From positions 1 to 64,000 of the forward strand of contig JABLXH010000002.1 of assembly GCA_013178155.1 (NCBI GenBank): a DNA stretch of 64,000 nucleotides, written 5' to 3'. The position numbers and the translations under genes are program-made. Of this stretch, positions 51,861-59,901 are shown one piece after another. This stretch comes from Armatimonadota bacterium (GTDB taxonomy: Bacteria > Armatimonadota > Zipacnadia > Zipacnadales > UBA11051). Position 1 is the first letter of the stretch. Each line of letters begins with the position of its first letter. Below the pieces are notes generated by a model. That model saw only the letters and a program-made list of their open reading frames with translations. It made no database searches and was not told where the DNA came from.

Positions 51861-53411
51861 ATGCATACCGGCAACGATCTGCAGCAGAGGCACTCCCACC
51901 TCATTATCATCCTGCTTAGCGTGATTGTCGGGGCTGTGCTGACGGCCCTGGTTCTGTCGCAGACGCAGAAGCCGCCGCTTCTGGTGGAGCCAGCCATGGC
52001 TCAGCGGTCCGGCGGCGCCCCGCAGTTCGAGGCAGTGGCGGAGAAGGTGCTGCCTGCCGTGGTATACATCAGTAGCGACATCCAGCAGCCCGAGGATCCC
52101 CGGCAGAAGGAAATGCGGAGACAGATGGAGGAGTTCTTCCGGCAGCTTCCGCCCAACTTCCGCCCGCAGTTCCCCGATGGCGGTGACGAGGAGTCGGCGC
52201 CGCGCGCACGGCCTGCAGCCGGCTCCGGATGGATCTACAGCCCCGATGGCTACATTGTGACCAACGCCCATGTGGTGCGCGGCGCCACCAAGGTGACGGT
52301 CCAACTTCATGACGTCGAGGGCGATAAGAAGGAATACCCGGCGAAGATCATTGGGACTGACCCGCGGACGGAGCTGGCCGTCATCAAGGTGGACGCTGGG
52401 CGACAGCTTCCGACACTGAAGCTGGGCGACTCTGACCAGGCCAAGATCGCGTCCTGGGTCATGGCTGTCGGAAGTCCCTTCCAGCTTCAGCAGACAGTCA
52501 CGGTCGGCGTCATCAGCGCTCGTGGTCGCATCATTAGCGGCGAGAGTCAGTACTTCCGGCTGGGCGACCTGATCCAGACGGACGCGCCCATCAACCCTGG
52601 CAACAGCGGCGGACCCCTGGTCAACACAGACGGCGAGGTCATCGGCATCAACGTGGCCATCGCGTCGCCCGGGGCAACGATGATACCAGTCAATATCGGC
52701 ATTGGGTTCGCCATTCCCTCCAATGCGGCGAAGACCATTGTTCCGCAGCTTATCGAGAAGGGCAAGGTGGCACGCGGCTGGCTGGGCGTAACGATAAAGG
52801 ACCTCAACGAGAATCTTCGCACGCACTTTGGTGTGGGCGAAGGCGAGGGTGGTGTGCTGGTGACGCAGGTCAACGACAATGCGCCGGCCTCCAAGGTTCT
52901 GCAGCCCAACGACGTGGTGCTGTCGGTGGATGGCAAGCCTGTTCGCGAGACCTGGGACCTGCAAAGTGCCATCGCCAACACCCCACCCGGAACCAGGGTG
53001 AGCATGGAAATTCTCCGCGCCAAGCAGAGGATGACCTTGCAGGTGGAACTGGGACAGATGCCGGCTCAGTACGCGGGTTTCGAGGAGGAGAAGCCAGCCG
53101 CTGAAGAGACCGAGAGCAACGGCCTGGCGCTAACGGTCAAGGAGATCACGCCCGAGTTGGCCCGCGAGACCAAGCTGGCTCGTGACAAGGGTGTGGTCAT
53201 CACGGCGGTGGGGGCAGAGCTGCGGGATCGTCTGCTGGAGGGCGACGTGATCGTTCGGGTCAACGACAAGGACGTCAACACCGTCGCCGAATACAAGGCG
53301 GCTATCGCCGCCGCCCGCCAGGCCAAGGAGAAGTTCGTGGTCCTCTCGATCGAGCGGCTGGATGAAGAGGGCAAGAAGATGACCGATGTGGTGGATGTGC
53401 CGCTGGAGTAG
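51861..53411 (+). CDS. HtrA/DegP-family serine protease with two PDZ domains
   Basis: 516 residues, anchored by one N-terminal helix (about 14-33) and otherwise outside the membrane. Protease domain about 55-295: His137 in TNAHVV and Ser249 in NPGNSGGP are in place. The position of the triad Asp (DPRTDLAV in homologues) is Glu171 in DPRTELAVIK. PDZ1 is about 315-400 and PDZ2 about 430-510. It degrades or refolds damaged exported proteins. Own transcript between two terminators, with a structured leader. Confidence 0.92.
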   Translation: MHTGNDLQQRHSHLIIILLSVIVGAVLTALVLSQTQKPPLLVEPAMAQRSGGAPQFEAVAEKVLPAVVYISSDIQQPEDPRQKEMRRQMEEFFRQLPPNFRPQFPDGGDEESAPRARPAAGSGWIYSPDGYIVTNAHVVRGATKVTVQLHDVEGDKKEYPAKIIGTDPRTELAVIKVDAGRQLPTLKLGDSDQAKIASWVMAVGSPFQLQQTVTVGVISARGRIISGESQYFRLGDLIQTDAPINPGNSGGPLVNTDGEVIGINVAIASPGATMIPVNIGIGFAIPSNAAKTIVPQLIEKGKVARGWLGVTIKDLNENLRTHFGVGEGEGGVLVTQVNDNAPASKVLQPNDVVLSVDGKPVRETWDLQSAIANTPPGTRVSMEILRAKQRMTLQVELGQMPAQYAGFEEEKPAAEETESNGLALTVKEITPELARETKLARDKGVVITAVGAELRDRLLEGDVIVRVNDKDVNTVAEYKAAIAAARQAKEKFVVLSIERLDEEGKKMTDVVDVPLE

Positions 53412-53443
53412 GACTGACAGAGGCAAGGAGACGGTTTCTCAGA

Positions 53444-53473
53444 CTGGGGCGCCTCCGTGTTGAGGCGCCCCAG
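53444..53473 (+). terminator. Intrinsic terminator after htrA
   Basis: CTGGGGCGCCTC pairs perfectly with GAGGCGCCCCAG across a 6-base loop, then CTCGCTCTT. The following gene is convergent, so it may work for both. Confidence 0.75.
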
Positions 53474-53532
53474 CTCGCTCTTACGATGGAGCGGGCCTCG
53501 CGCGAACTGTGCTCGGGGTCTGCGGTGGCAGC

Positions 53533-55848
53533 CTAGTTGACAAGCTCCTCCAGCCGCACAGCCTGCTCCGCGATCATCCAGCGGTACACGTCGGCCTCTC
53601 GCGGCGCCCAGAGGTCCTGGTCCTTGTACTTGGGCTGGACGCGGATTCGCCCCCAGACGTAGTCCAGGGTCTTTTGGGCCTCCTCCGCCAACTGGGCCGA
53701 CTTGCCGCCTGCCTGCCTGGACTGCGCGATGAGCTGCTTGCAGGTGAATACGTACCGGTAGTCGTCGTAACCCTCGCGGTACGCCTCCCACATCGCCACC
53801 GGGATGGGCCGGCCGCTGTCCTCGGTTCGGTTGAAGAAGTCTGACATACGGCCGCTCAGGTAATTCCAGGGGTCACCGACATCGGCGCGGTAGATCCAGG
53901 GGATCAGGGCCGTGAAGCCGGATCGCCAGAAGCCAAAGCCGTAGGTCATCCGCGCACCGTTGACCGGTGTGTGGTCGTTCTCCCCATTTATATGGTTGGG
54001 GTAGCACCAGTAGTCAACCGGACGGGCCGCCTTGTCCTTCAGTAGCTCATCGCGTGCAGGCAGGAAGGGTTGCGTACACCAGACGTCGATGTAGGGACGG
54101 AGCGGAGCGAAGCCGTCCAGCGTTGGGTCAGCGGTCACATACGTTCTTACCCCTGCGGCGCGAACGGCCTTGAGGGTTTCCGTCATGAAGGCAATGGCTC
54201 CCGCGCCTGTGCTCGGCTCGTCAATGGGGTAGTACAGGAACTCGGGCCACCCGCGGCGGACACGCTCGGTCTCGATGGCCTGGCACATGGCCGTCAGCTC
54301 CTGGGCATACTCCGGAGGGGGCAAGGTGGCGTTTGCGATGTGCGATCCCAGGTCCTGGCCGGTGTACTTGCGGTAGATGCCACTGGCATTGACCGCCACC
54401 ACAAAGGGTCCCCGCAGGCCGAAGCGCTGCCAGAGGTCCACCTTCTTTTGGAACAGGTCGAAATTGAAGCTGAACGTGCCGGGCTCGTCGTCCTTGGCCG
54501 GGGCCGCCCAAAGGCTGGTCGTGACATTGCGGGTCCCATGGGCGATGAGGTCAGCCATCTCCCACTCGGACTTCTGCAGGAAGTAGGCTTTGCTGACCTC
54601 GTCCTTGGCGCTGGCCCACTCATCCAGGGGGTCGTAGTAGTAGATCCCATACAGCTTCTCGGGATCCTCCTGCAGGCGCAGGGGCAGGACGCGGAGACGG
54701 ACCGGCAGGCTGGCGGCGGCGGCCCCGCGGGGGCTGAAGGTCACGGTGCCTGTGTAGGTGCCGGGAGCGGCCGGCTCGGGAACATGCACCGTGAGCCAGT
54801 AGCGGGTGTTAGTCCTGCCTGGCAGCGGTTGCAACGGATCCATCGGCATGAGGGGGTCGGGCGCCAGTTTGAACTGGCCTATAGTGGTATAGTTCGGCCG
54901 GACACGCATGTACCGGACGCGCCGAATCTCCCAGGCGCTGGCCGGTATCGAGCCCTGCGGTCCCCGTAGGTCCGAGACGGCTACCGTGGCCCCCGCCAGT
55001 TCCCGGAACGGGTAGACGATGAAGTTCAGCGGCTCGTACTCACCCGGGCAGGCAAAGGCGCGGAGCTGGGGGTTCATCTCGGCGGCCAGCGGGACCGTGT
55101 CCGGGTAGACCACCTCGGCCCAGTGCCGCTGGTGTATGACATAGCCGCGCTGCCGGTCGGCCTCCGGGATCGCCGGCCAGGGGGTAGCATCGGTCGGTTG
55201 AACCTGCTTCCACTTGGCGGCCTCAGCCGGTGGCAAGAAGTCAATCAGCTCCCGCACAGGGTTCAGTATAGTCCCCAGCAAGCGCTGGCGGTCAGCATCC
55301 TGATACAGGACAAGGCCGGCAACAGCGAACAAGCTCCGGGGGCGGAAGGTCAGACGGGCTTCACCACCGACGGCCTTCACGTCGAGGTAGGCCTGTCGGA
55401 ACTGATAGGAGTCCTCGAAACGTACGGGCTTGGTCGCGGAACCGCTCTCGATGTCGAAGTCGAAGTACTGACTGCGGTAGGGGTAGCTGGTACCACACAA
55501 GACCCAGACGTGGTAGGTCCCATCCGGCACCCGGATAACCAGTTCTGCTGGCTGGTCGCTAATGACGGAGTCCTGGGAGAGAGGACAGGTCCAGCAGGGC
55601 GGGGGAACCTTGCTGCCCTCCGCACCCTCGTACTCCGTGAAGGGCTGGTCACGCACCAGCAGGTGGCTGCCGTCCACCCACCCGGCCGCGTCTTGCCCGC
55701 CGACCATCGCCGGGGTAACGCGGATGAAGCCATCCTGGACCGCCGACTCGGCGCCACCAAAGTCGAGACAGTACATCGCCGCTGACGACAGGGTCGCAGC
55801 GCCGATCAAGCCGGCCACGAGTGCCAGAGACAGGCTCAAGCGCCTCAT
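53533..55848 (-). CDS. Secreted glycoside-hydrolase-like protein, DUF4091 type
   Basis: 771 residues. Signal peptide of about 25 residues. Residues 30-170 form a malectin/galactose-binding-like sandwich (YCLDFGGAES, DGTYHVWVLCG). A second sandwich is followed by a TIM barrel of about 350 residues with LYGIYYYDPLDEW and FLYYPIDEPSTGAG (probable acid or base Glu). The C-terminus MWEAYREGYDDYRYVF is the DUF4091 hallmark. It overlaps the upstream gene by 4 bases. Probably a glycosidase; no substrate is readable. Confidence 0.82.
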   Translation of the reverse strand: MRRLSLSLALVAGLIGAATLSSAAMYCLDFGGAESAVQDGFIRVTPAMVGGQDAAGWVDGSHLLVRDQPFTEYEGAEGSKVPPPCWTCPLSQDSVISDQPAELVIRVPDGTYHVWVLCGTSYPYRSQYFDFDIESGSATKPVRFEDSYQFRQAYLDVKAVGGEARLTFRPRSLFAVAGLVLYQDADRQRLLGTILNPVRELIDFLPPAEAAKWKQVQPTDATPWPAIPEADRQRGYVIHQRHWAEVVYPDTVPLAAEMNPQLRAFACPGEYEPLNFIVYPFRELAGATVAVSDLRGPQGSIPASAWEIRRVRYMRVRPNYTTIGQFKLAPDPLMPMDPLQPLPGRTNTRYWLTVHVPEPAAPGTYTGTVTFSPRGAAAASLPVRLRVLPLRLQEDPEKLYGIYYYDPLDEWASAKDEVSKAYFLQKSEWEMADLIAHGTRNVTTSLWAAPAKDDEPGTFSFNFDLFQKKVDLWQRFGLRGPFVVAVNASGIYRKYTGQDLGSHIANATLPPPEYAQELTAMCQAIETERVRRGWPEFLYYPIDEPSTGAGAIAFMTETLKAVRAAGVRTYVTADPTLDGFAPLRPYIDVWCTQPFLPARDELLKDKAARPVDYWCYPNHINGENDHTPVNGARMTYGFGFWRSGFTALIPWIYRADVGDPWNYLSGRMSDFFNRTEDSGRPIPVAMWEAYREGYDDYRYVFTCKQLIAQSRQAGGKSAQLAEEAQKTLDYVWGRIRVQPKYKDQDLWAPREADVYRWMIAEQAVRLEELVN

Positions 55849-56771
55849 TGCGTTCCCTCCTGCCACGGACTCCGGGCGACTTTCAGAGCGAAGGGGGCCG
55901 GACTATCACCCCGACACCGCAGGGCCAGTTCATATTCACCCGCCGCCAGACCGGCCGAGGGCAGGGGCAAAGCAACCCGGGAACGCCCAGGCCCCATATC
56001 GAGGCGTCCCTCGGCCGCGACGGTCCCATTCCGACTGAGGGCCCAGGTCACCTCGGCCTTGGCCTCCTGCTTCACACCCATAAGGTCGAGGTCAACCAGC
56101 AAGTAGCGGCTGTCGGCATAGATGGCCTGTTCCACCAGCCGGCTGGCCGCGAGGGTTGGCTCGACATATCGCACCAGGCAGATATTGTCTATCCAGAAAT
56201 CCAGCTCGTCGCCGTCGCGGTAGTTGGACTCGCTGATGTGGAACTGGATGCCCGAACGCGGGTTGACCCCGGGGAGGTCGGCCAGGGGAAGTCGGTAATC
56301 GGTCCACTTGCCCAACTGCAGTTCGGTCAGGCTACGGCTGTAGTCCGCACGCGAGCCTGCGCCATATAGCCCCACGCCCATCGGTGTGGCCGGCAGCTTG
56401 TCGCGCGAGCTCTCCACGTAGATGGAGAACTCCAGGTAGTCCCAGCCGGACCAGTCACGGACCGGCTCCGGGAAGGAGCGCTGCATGCGCGGCCAGCCGA
56501 TGGGGTACTGCGGCTCGCCGGTGCTCCAGTCCACTTCCACATGGAACTGCAGGGAAGTGGGCCCGCGACGCGCCTGCTTCGTGCTGATACTCACCCGCGC
56601 TTCCGCCGGGCGCCACTGGGCCGCGTCGGTGTCGAGGCCATCGTCCAGGATCAGCCGCTCCAGGTTGCCCTCGCGGATCACGGGCGCGACCGGTGGCGAC
56701 TGCTGCGCAGCGGCAACACCCACAACCAGAGCCAGTGCGGTGACGGCGATGCACCTGAGCATGGGCGTCAT
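55845..56771 (-). CDS. Secreted carbohydrate-binding-like protein
   Basis: 308 residues with a signal peptide ending near AAAQQ. The sandwich WRPAEARVSISTKQARRGPTS followed by WDYLEFSIYVES and ELDFWIDNICLVRY is typical of carbohydrate-binding jelly rolls (CBM/laminin-like). A C-terminal Ig-like region follows. ATG at 56771 has AAGGAG two bases upstream; an internal ATG at 56762 is possible. The gene ends inside the start of the DUF4091-type gene, so the two are coupled. Confidence 0.78.
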   Translation of the reverse strand: MTPMLRCIAVTALALVVGVAAAQQSPPVAPVIREGNLERLILDDGLDTDAAQWRPAEARVSISTKQARRGPTSLQFHVEVDWSTGEPQYPIGWPRMQRSFPEPVRDWSGWDYLEFSIYVESSRDKLPATPMGVGLYGAGSRADYSRSLTELQLGKWTDYRLPLADLPGVNPRSGIQFHISESNYRDGDELDFWIDNICLVRYVEPTLAASRLVEQAIYADSRYLLVDLDLMGVKQEAKAEVTWALSRNGTVAAEGRLDMGPGRSRVALPLPSAGLAAGEYELALRCRGDSPAPFALKVARSPWQEGTQ

Positions 56772-56848
56772 CTCTCCTTCACGTTCGCGACGGCAACGGC
56801 CGCTGTCCATCAGGCCAAGCGAGCAGGCACTCCCTGTGGACACAGAGC

Positions 56849-57853
56849 TCATACCCGGTTCGTAGCCGCAGGCGGAGCGGCGGACATGGGCTGATTGTAG
56901 AAGGGCTGATAGCGGTGCTGCTCGGTAAGCTCGGTGAGGCGGTCCAGGTCCTCGGGCGCGATCTGCAGCTCACATACGCCCAGCAGCGGAAGAATGTGCT
57001 CGGGACGGGAGGCCCCGACGATCGGCACGAACGGCGCCGGACGTGAGAGAACCCACGCGACCGCCAGTTGGGACATGGTGACACCGTTGCGGCTGGCGAT
57101 GCGCTCCATCTCCTCCAGGAAGTCAAACATCTCGTCCGTCAGTTGTGAACTGAGCTTCCCGCTCTTGGCCACGCGGGTGTCCTCGGGCAGTGGTTCACCA
57201 CGGCGGAAGCGGCCGGTCAGGAGGCCGGCGCTCTGGGGACCATAGGACTGCAACACGATGTTGAAACGGTTGGCCATGGGAACGGTCTCATTCTCGATGG
57301 AACGGTCCAGCAGGTTGTAGTGCACCTGCACCGACACTGGCGGCTCCCAGCCATAGCGCGCGCACACGCCGAGGCAGTAAGCCACCTGCCAGGCGTAGGC
57401 ATTGCACATGGCGACGTAGCGGATCTTGCCCTGCTTGACGAGGTTGTCCAGTGTCGAATAGACCTCCTCAAAGGGTGTGAGAGGGTCAGGGTGATGGCAC
57501 ATGTAGATGTCCACGTAGTCAGTCTCCAGGCGGCTGAGACTGGCGTTGAGGGCGTCTATGATATGGCGCCGTGAACAGTCGGCCGGCCGGCGGCGGCCGG
57601 CGTAGCGGCTCGCCCAGACTTTGGTTGAGATGATGACCTGGTCACGCCGGCCCTTGAGGGCTTTCGCCAGAAAGCGCTCGCTTTCGCCACGGCCATAGGA
57701 GTCCGCCGTGTCAATGAAGTTGATGCCGCCGTCGAGGCACTGGTGGACCAGGTCAATGGCCTCTTCCTCAGGCAGGCGCTCGGTGATGGTCATAGCGCCG
57801 AGGCAGATCCGCGACACCTCGATGCCCGCATTTCCGTACCGTATGTACTCCAT
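56849..57853 (-). CDS. Aldo/keto reductase
   Basis: 334 residues. NADPH-dependent TIM-barrel reductase: DTADSYGRGESER holds the catalytic Asp and Tyr, STKVWA the Lys, and CHHPDPLTPFEE the His. The NADP-binding motif VGASRPEHI is near the C-terminus. AGAAGGAGGA precedes the ATG. It heads a leftward set with two secreted carbohydrate-active-like proteins, so the substrate may be a sugar aldehyde. Confidence 0.9.
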   Translation of the reverse strand: MEYIRYGNAGIEVSRICLGAMTITERLPEEEAIDLVHQCLDGGINFIDTADSYGRGESERFLAKALKGRRDQVIISTKVWASRYAGRRRPADCSRRHIIDALNASLSRLETDYVDIYMCHHPDPLTPFEEVYSTLDNLVKQGKIRYVAMCNAYAWQVAYCLGVCARYGWEPPVSVQVHYNLLDRSIENETVPMANRFNIVLQSYGPQSAGLLTGRFRRGEPLPEDTRVAKSGKLSSQLTDEMFDFLEEMERIASRNGVTMSQLAVAWVLSRPAPFVPIVGASRPEHILPLLGVCELQIAPEDLDRLTELTEQHRYQPFYNQPMSAAPPAATNRV

Positions 57854-57886
57854 GCTTCGTTCCTCCTTCTTGCCGTCAGCGAGGCA

Positions 57887-57915
57887 TTGCCGCTGGTGTC
57901 CCGGCATGGTACAAT
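57887..57915 (+). promoter_or_regulatory. Promoter for the TIM-barrel gene at 58014
   Basis: TTGCCG, 17-base spacer, TACAAT. It lies in the 160-base divergent gap between the aldo/keto reductase and the next gene. Confidence 0.6.
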
Positions 57916-58013
57916 CCGCCCGCTGACCGCGCCTGGCCTGGCGTTTCGACCGGTTTCGGGCCTTCTCCTCCCTGCCCGGAGCATCGCCGCAGCCAGCGAA
58001 AGGATGAGATGCA

Positions 58014-59396
58014 ATGAAGCAAGACCGGGCCGAGGAGCACCGGCGCCGCCTCTGCCATCTGGCCGAGGTCCACGCCGCAGTTGGTCCCGACGCGCCGTTC
58101 CACGTCGTGCAGGACTACCTGCCGGGCCAGGTGGTCTACAACCTTGGCGAATACCCGGCACGCTTCTCCATCGCCCCGAGCGATTACGATGTTGAGCTTC
58201 TGGAGCAGTTCGCGGCGGCCGGCGTGGAGCTGATCCAGATCCACGAGGACTGGAATGACTCGCTGCGTGTGCTGGGTGCTGACAAGTTCACCAGCCACGA
58301 TCCGGGGGGACTGCGGTCGTTCGTGGATGTCGCTCACGGTCTGGGGCTGAAGGTGCTGCCCTATATCTCCAGCGGGTTCTTTGACATCCGCGATCCGGAT
58401 TTCCGCGAGGAGTTCTACGACCCGGCGCGCAGTCGCCTGATCGAGCTCTACTTCGACTACGCTCGCTGCTCGCCGGCCAGCCCGGAGTGGCGCGCATACC
58501 TGCTGCCCCGCGTGGAACGTTTGCTGGACGACTACGGGTTTGACGGCCTGTACAATGACGTGGGGTACCACGCGGAGTTGGAGGAGCTGCCGCTGGCTGA
58601 AGGCCAGGTACGACCGGCCCCCTGGCCTCATGCGGCCTTTGAAGACCTGCTGGGCTTACTCTACGACATGGCCCACCGTCGCGGCGGAGTGGTGAAGATG
58701 CATGGGGGGCCGCCGCGGATCAGCGACCGCGTGAAGCTGTACGACTACCTGTGGCTGGGCGAGGGGGTCAAGTCACTGGACCGCCTGCGCCAGGAGGCTG
58801 GCCAGGCGCCGCCCTACGTCGTGCCCTGCCCGGACATGAGTCGCGCCCAGGTCGATAGCGAAGACGACCTGTACCTGTACACCATCCCCTTCATGCAGTT
58901 CCCGCTGCGCGTGGACGGTCGGCCCTTCACGGGCGAAAGGGCCAGTGTCCCCGGCATCGCCTACCAGCCTGAAGCGACATGCTTCTGGACACGGCACTGC
59001 CGGGCCATACACCGCTACTTCCAGCAGCATCGGGATGGGCCCTACACCTATGGCTGGTGGGATAGCTGTCCTGGTCAGCCAGGGGCCCGCGAGACCTGGC
59101 TCACATACCTGCGCCTCTATCGTCCCATGGTTGCCCCGGGCAGCCGGGTGTGGACCGGTGTGCGAAGCGGTGCGCTGTTTGCGGAACCGCCGTCCCGGGA
59201 CCTGGTGACAAGCCTGTTCGTCAACAGCAAGGTGTATCTCGTCGCAGCCAACTTTGGCCCCGCGCCGTCGGTCCTACGCTCAAACTGGCTCTGGCAGGAC
59301 CGGCGGAGCTCCAGGCGCGGGAAGGAATGGACGGTCGCCCCGCGCCAGATGCTCTTGCTGCAGCGTGTTGCCGACGAGACTACTGCGGCTCCCTGA
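58014..59396 (+). CDS. Cytoplasmic TIM-barrel protein, putative glycosidase-like
   Basis: 460 residues, no signal peptide. Barrel strands include GVELIQIHEDWND, GLKVLPYISSGFFDI, YGFDGLYNDVGYHAE (a possible catalytic Asp) and VVKMHGGPPRISD. The C-terminal 80 residues look like a beta-sandwich, as in alpha-glycosidases. I cannot name the family. ATG follows AAAGGATGAG. Its end overlaps that of the small convergent gene by 17 bases. Confidence 0.7.
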   Translation: MKQDRAEEHRRRLCHLAEVHAAVGPDAPFHVVQDYLPGQVVYNLGEYPARFSIAPSDYDVELLEQFAAAGVELIQIHEDWNDSLRVLGADKFTSHDPGGLRSFVDVAHGLGLKVLPYISSGFFDIRDPDFREEFYDPARSRLIELYFDYARCSPASPEWRAYLLPRVERLLDDYGFDGLYNDVGYHAELEELPLAEGQVRPAPWPHAAFEDLLGLLYDMAHRRGGVVKMHGGPPRISDRVKLYDYLWLGEGVKSLDRLRQEAGQAPPYVVPCPDMSRAQVDSEDDLYLYTIPFMQFPLRVDGRPFTGERASVPGIAYQPEATCFWTRHCRAIHRYFQQHRDGPYTYGWWDSCPGQPGARETWLTYLRLYRPMVAPGSRVWTGVRSGALFAEPPSRDLVTSLFVNSKVYLVAANFGPAPSVLRSNWLWQDRRSSRRGKEWTVAPRQMLLLQRVADETTAAP

Positions 59397-59718
59397 GCTC
59401 CATGGTTCCGTCGGAGCGGATCAACACCAGCTTGGTCACAACGGTCTGGGTGCGTCGCAGACGGGAGGGCTCAAAAGGGTCCTGCTCGTAGTCAGTGCGT
59501 GACTGGAAGGGTACCGCGGCAACCACCTGGGGGCGCTGCAGGAGCGCCCGGGCTTCCGGCGTCAACTCGTCGTCGGTGGGCTCGCCACCATTGGCGGCTG
59601 GCTGCGGCGCCGGCTCCTGTTGAGCCATGGCGGGCCGTGACTGGCCTGCCAGGATGGCTCCCAGCCCGAAGGAGAGCGCCATCAGGGCGACCACAACCGC
59701 AACAACTGACCTGGTCAT
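59380..59718 (-). CDS. Small exported protein, unknown function
   Basis: 112 residues: signal peptide of about 32 residues (RPAMAQ cleavage), a Pro/Ala/Gln-rich stretch, then DELTPEARALLQRP and a basic C-terminal part with VTKLVLIRSDGTMELREPQ. No family recognised. GGGGAGG precedes the ATG at 59718. It converges with the barrel gene. Confidence 0.65.
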   Translation of the reverse strand: MTRSVVAVVVALMALSFGLGAILAGQSRPAMAQQEPAPQPAANGGEPTDDELTPEARALLQRPQVVAAVPFQSRTDYEQDPFEPSRLRRTQTVVTKLVLIRSDGTMELREPQ

Positions 59719-59901
59719 GTCTAACCTCCCCGAGGGATCAGTCAGCAGAAGTCCAGAGGCTGACATCGCTATTAGAGCCCTATCCGCAGCAATGGTTCCC
59801 GGGGGGAAGGAATGGGCCCGGGGCTACGGGAAACTGACGGGACACCTGCGGACCATAGCCCGACCACGCCTCGTGGTCAACTGGACCAGGGAGGGCTGAT
59901 C

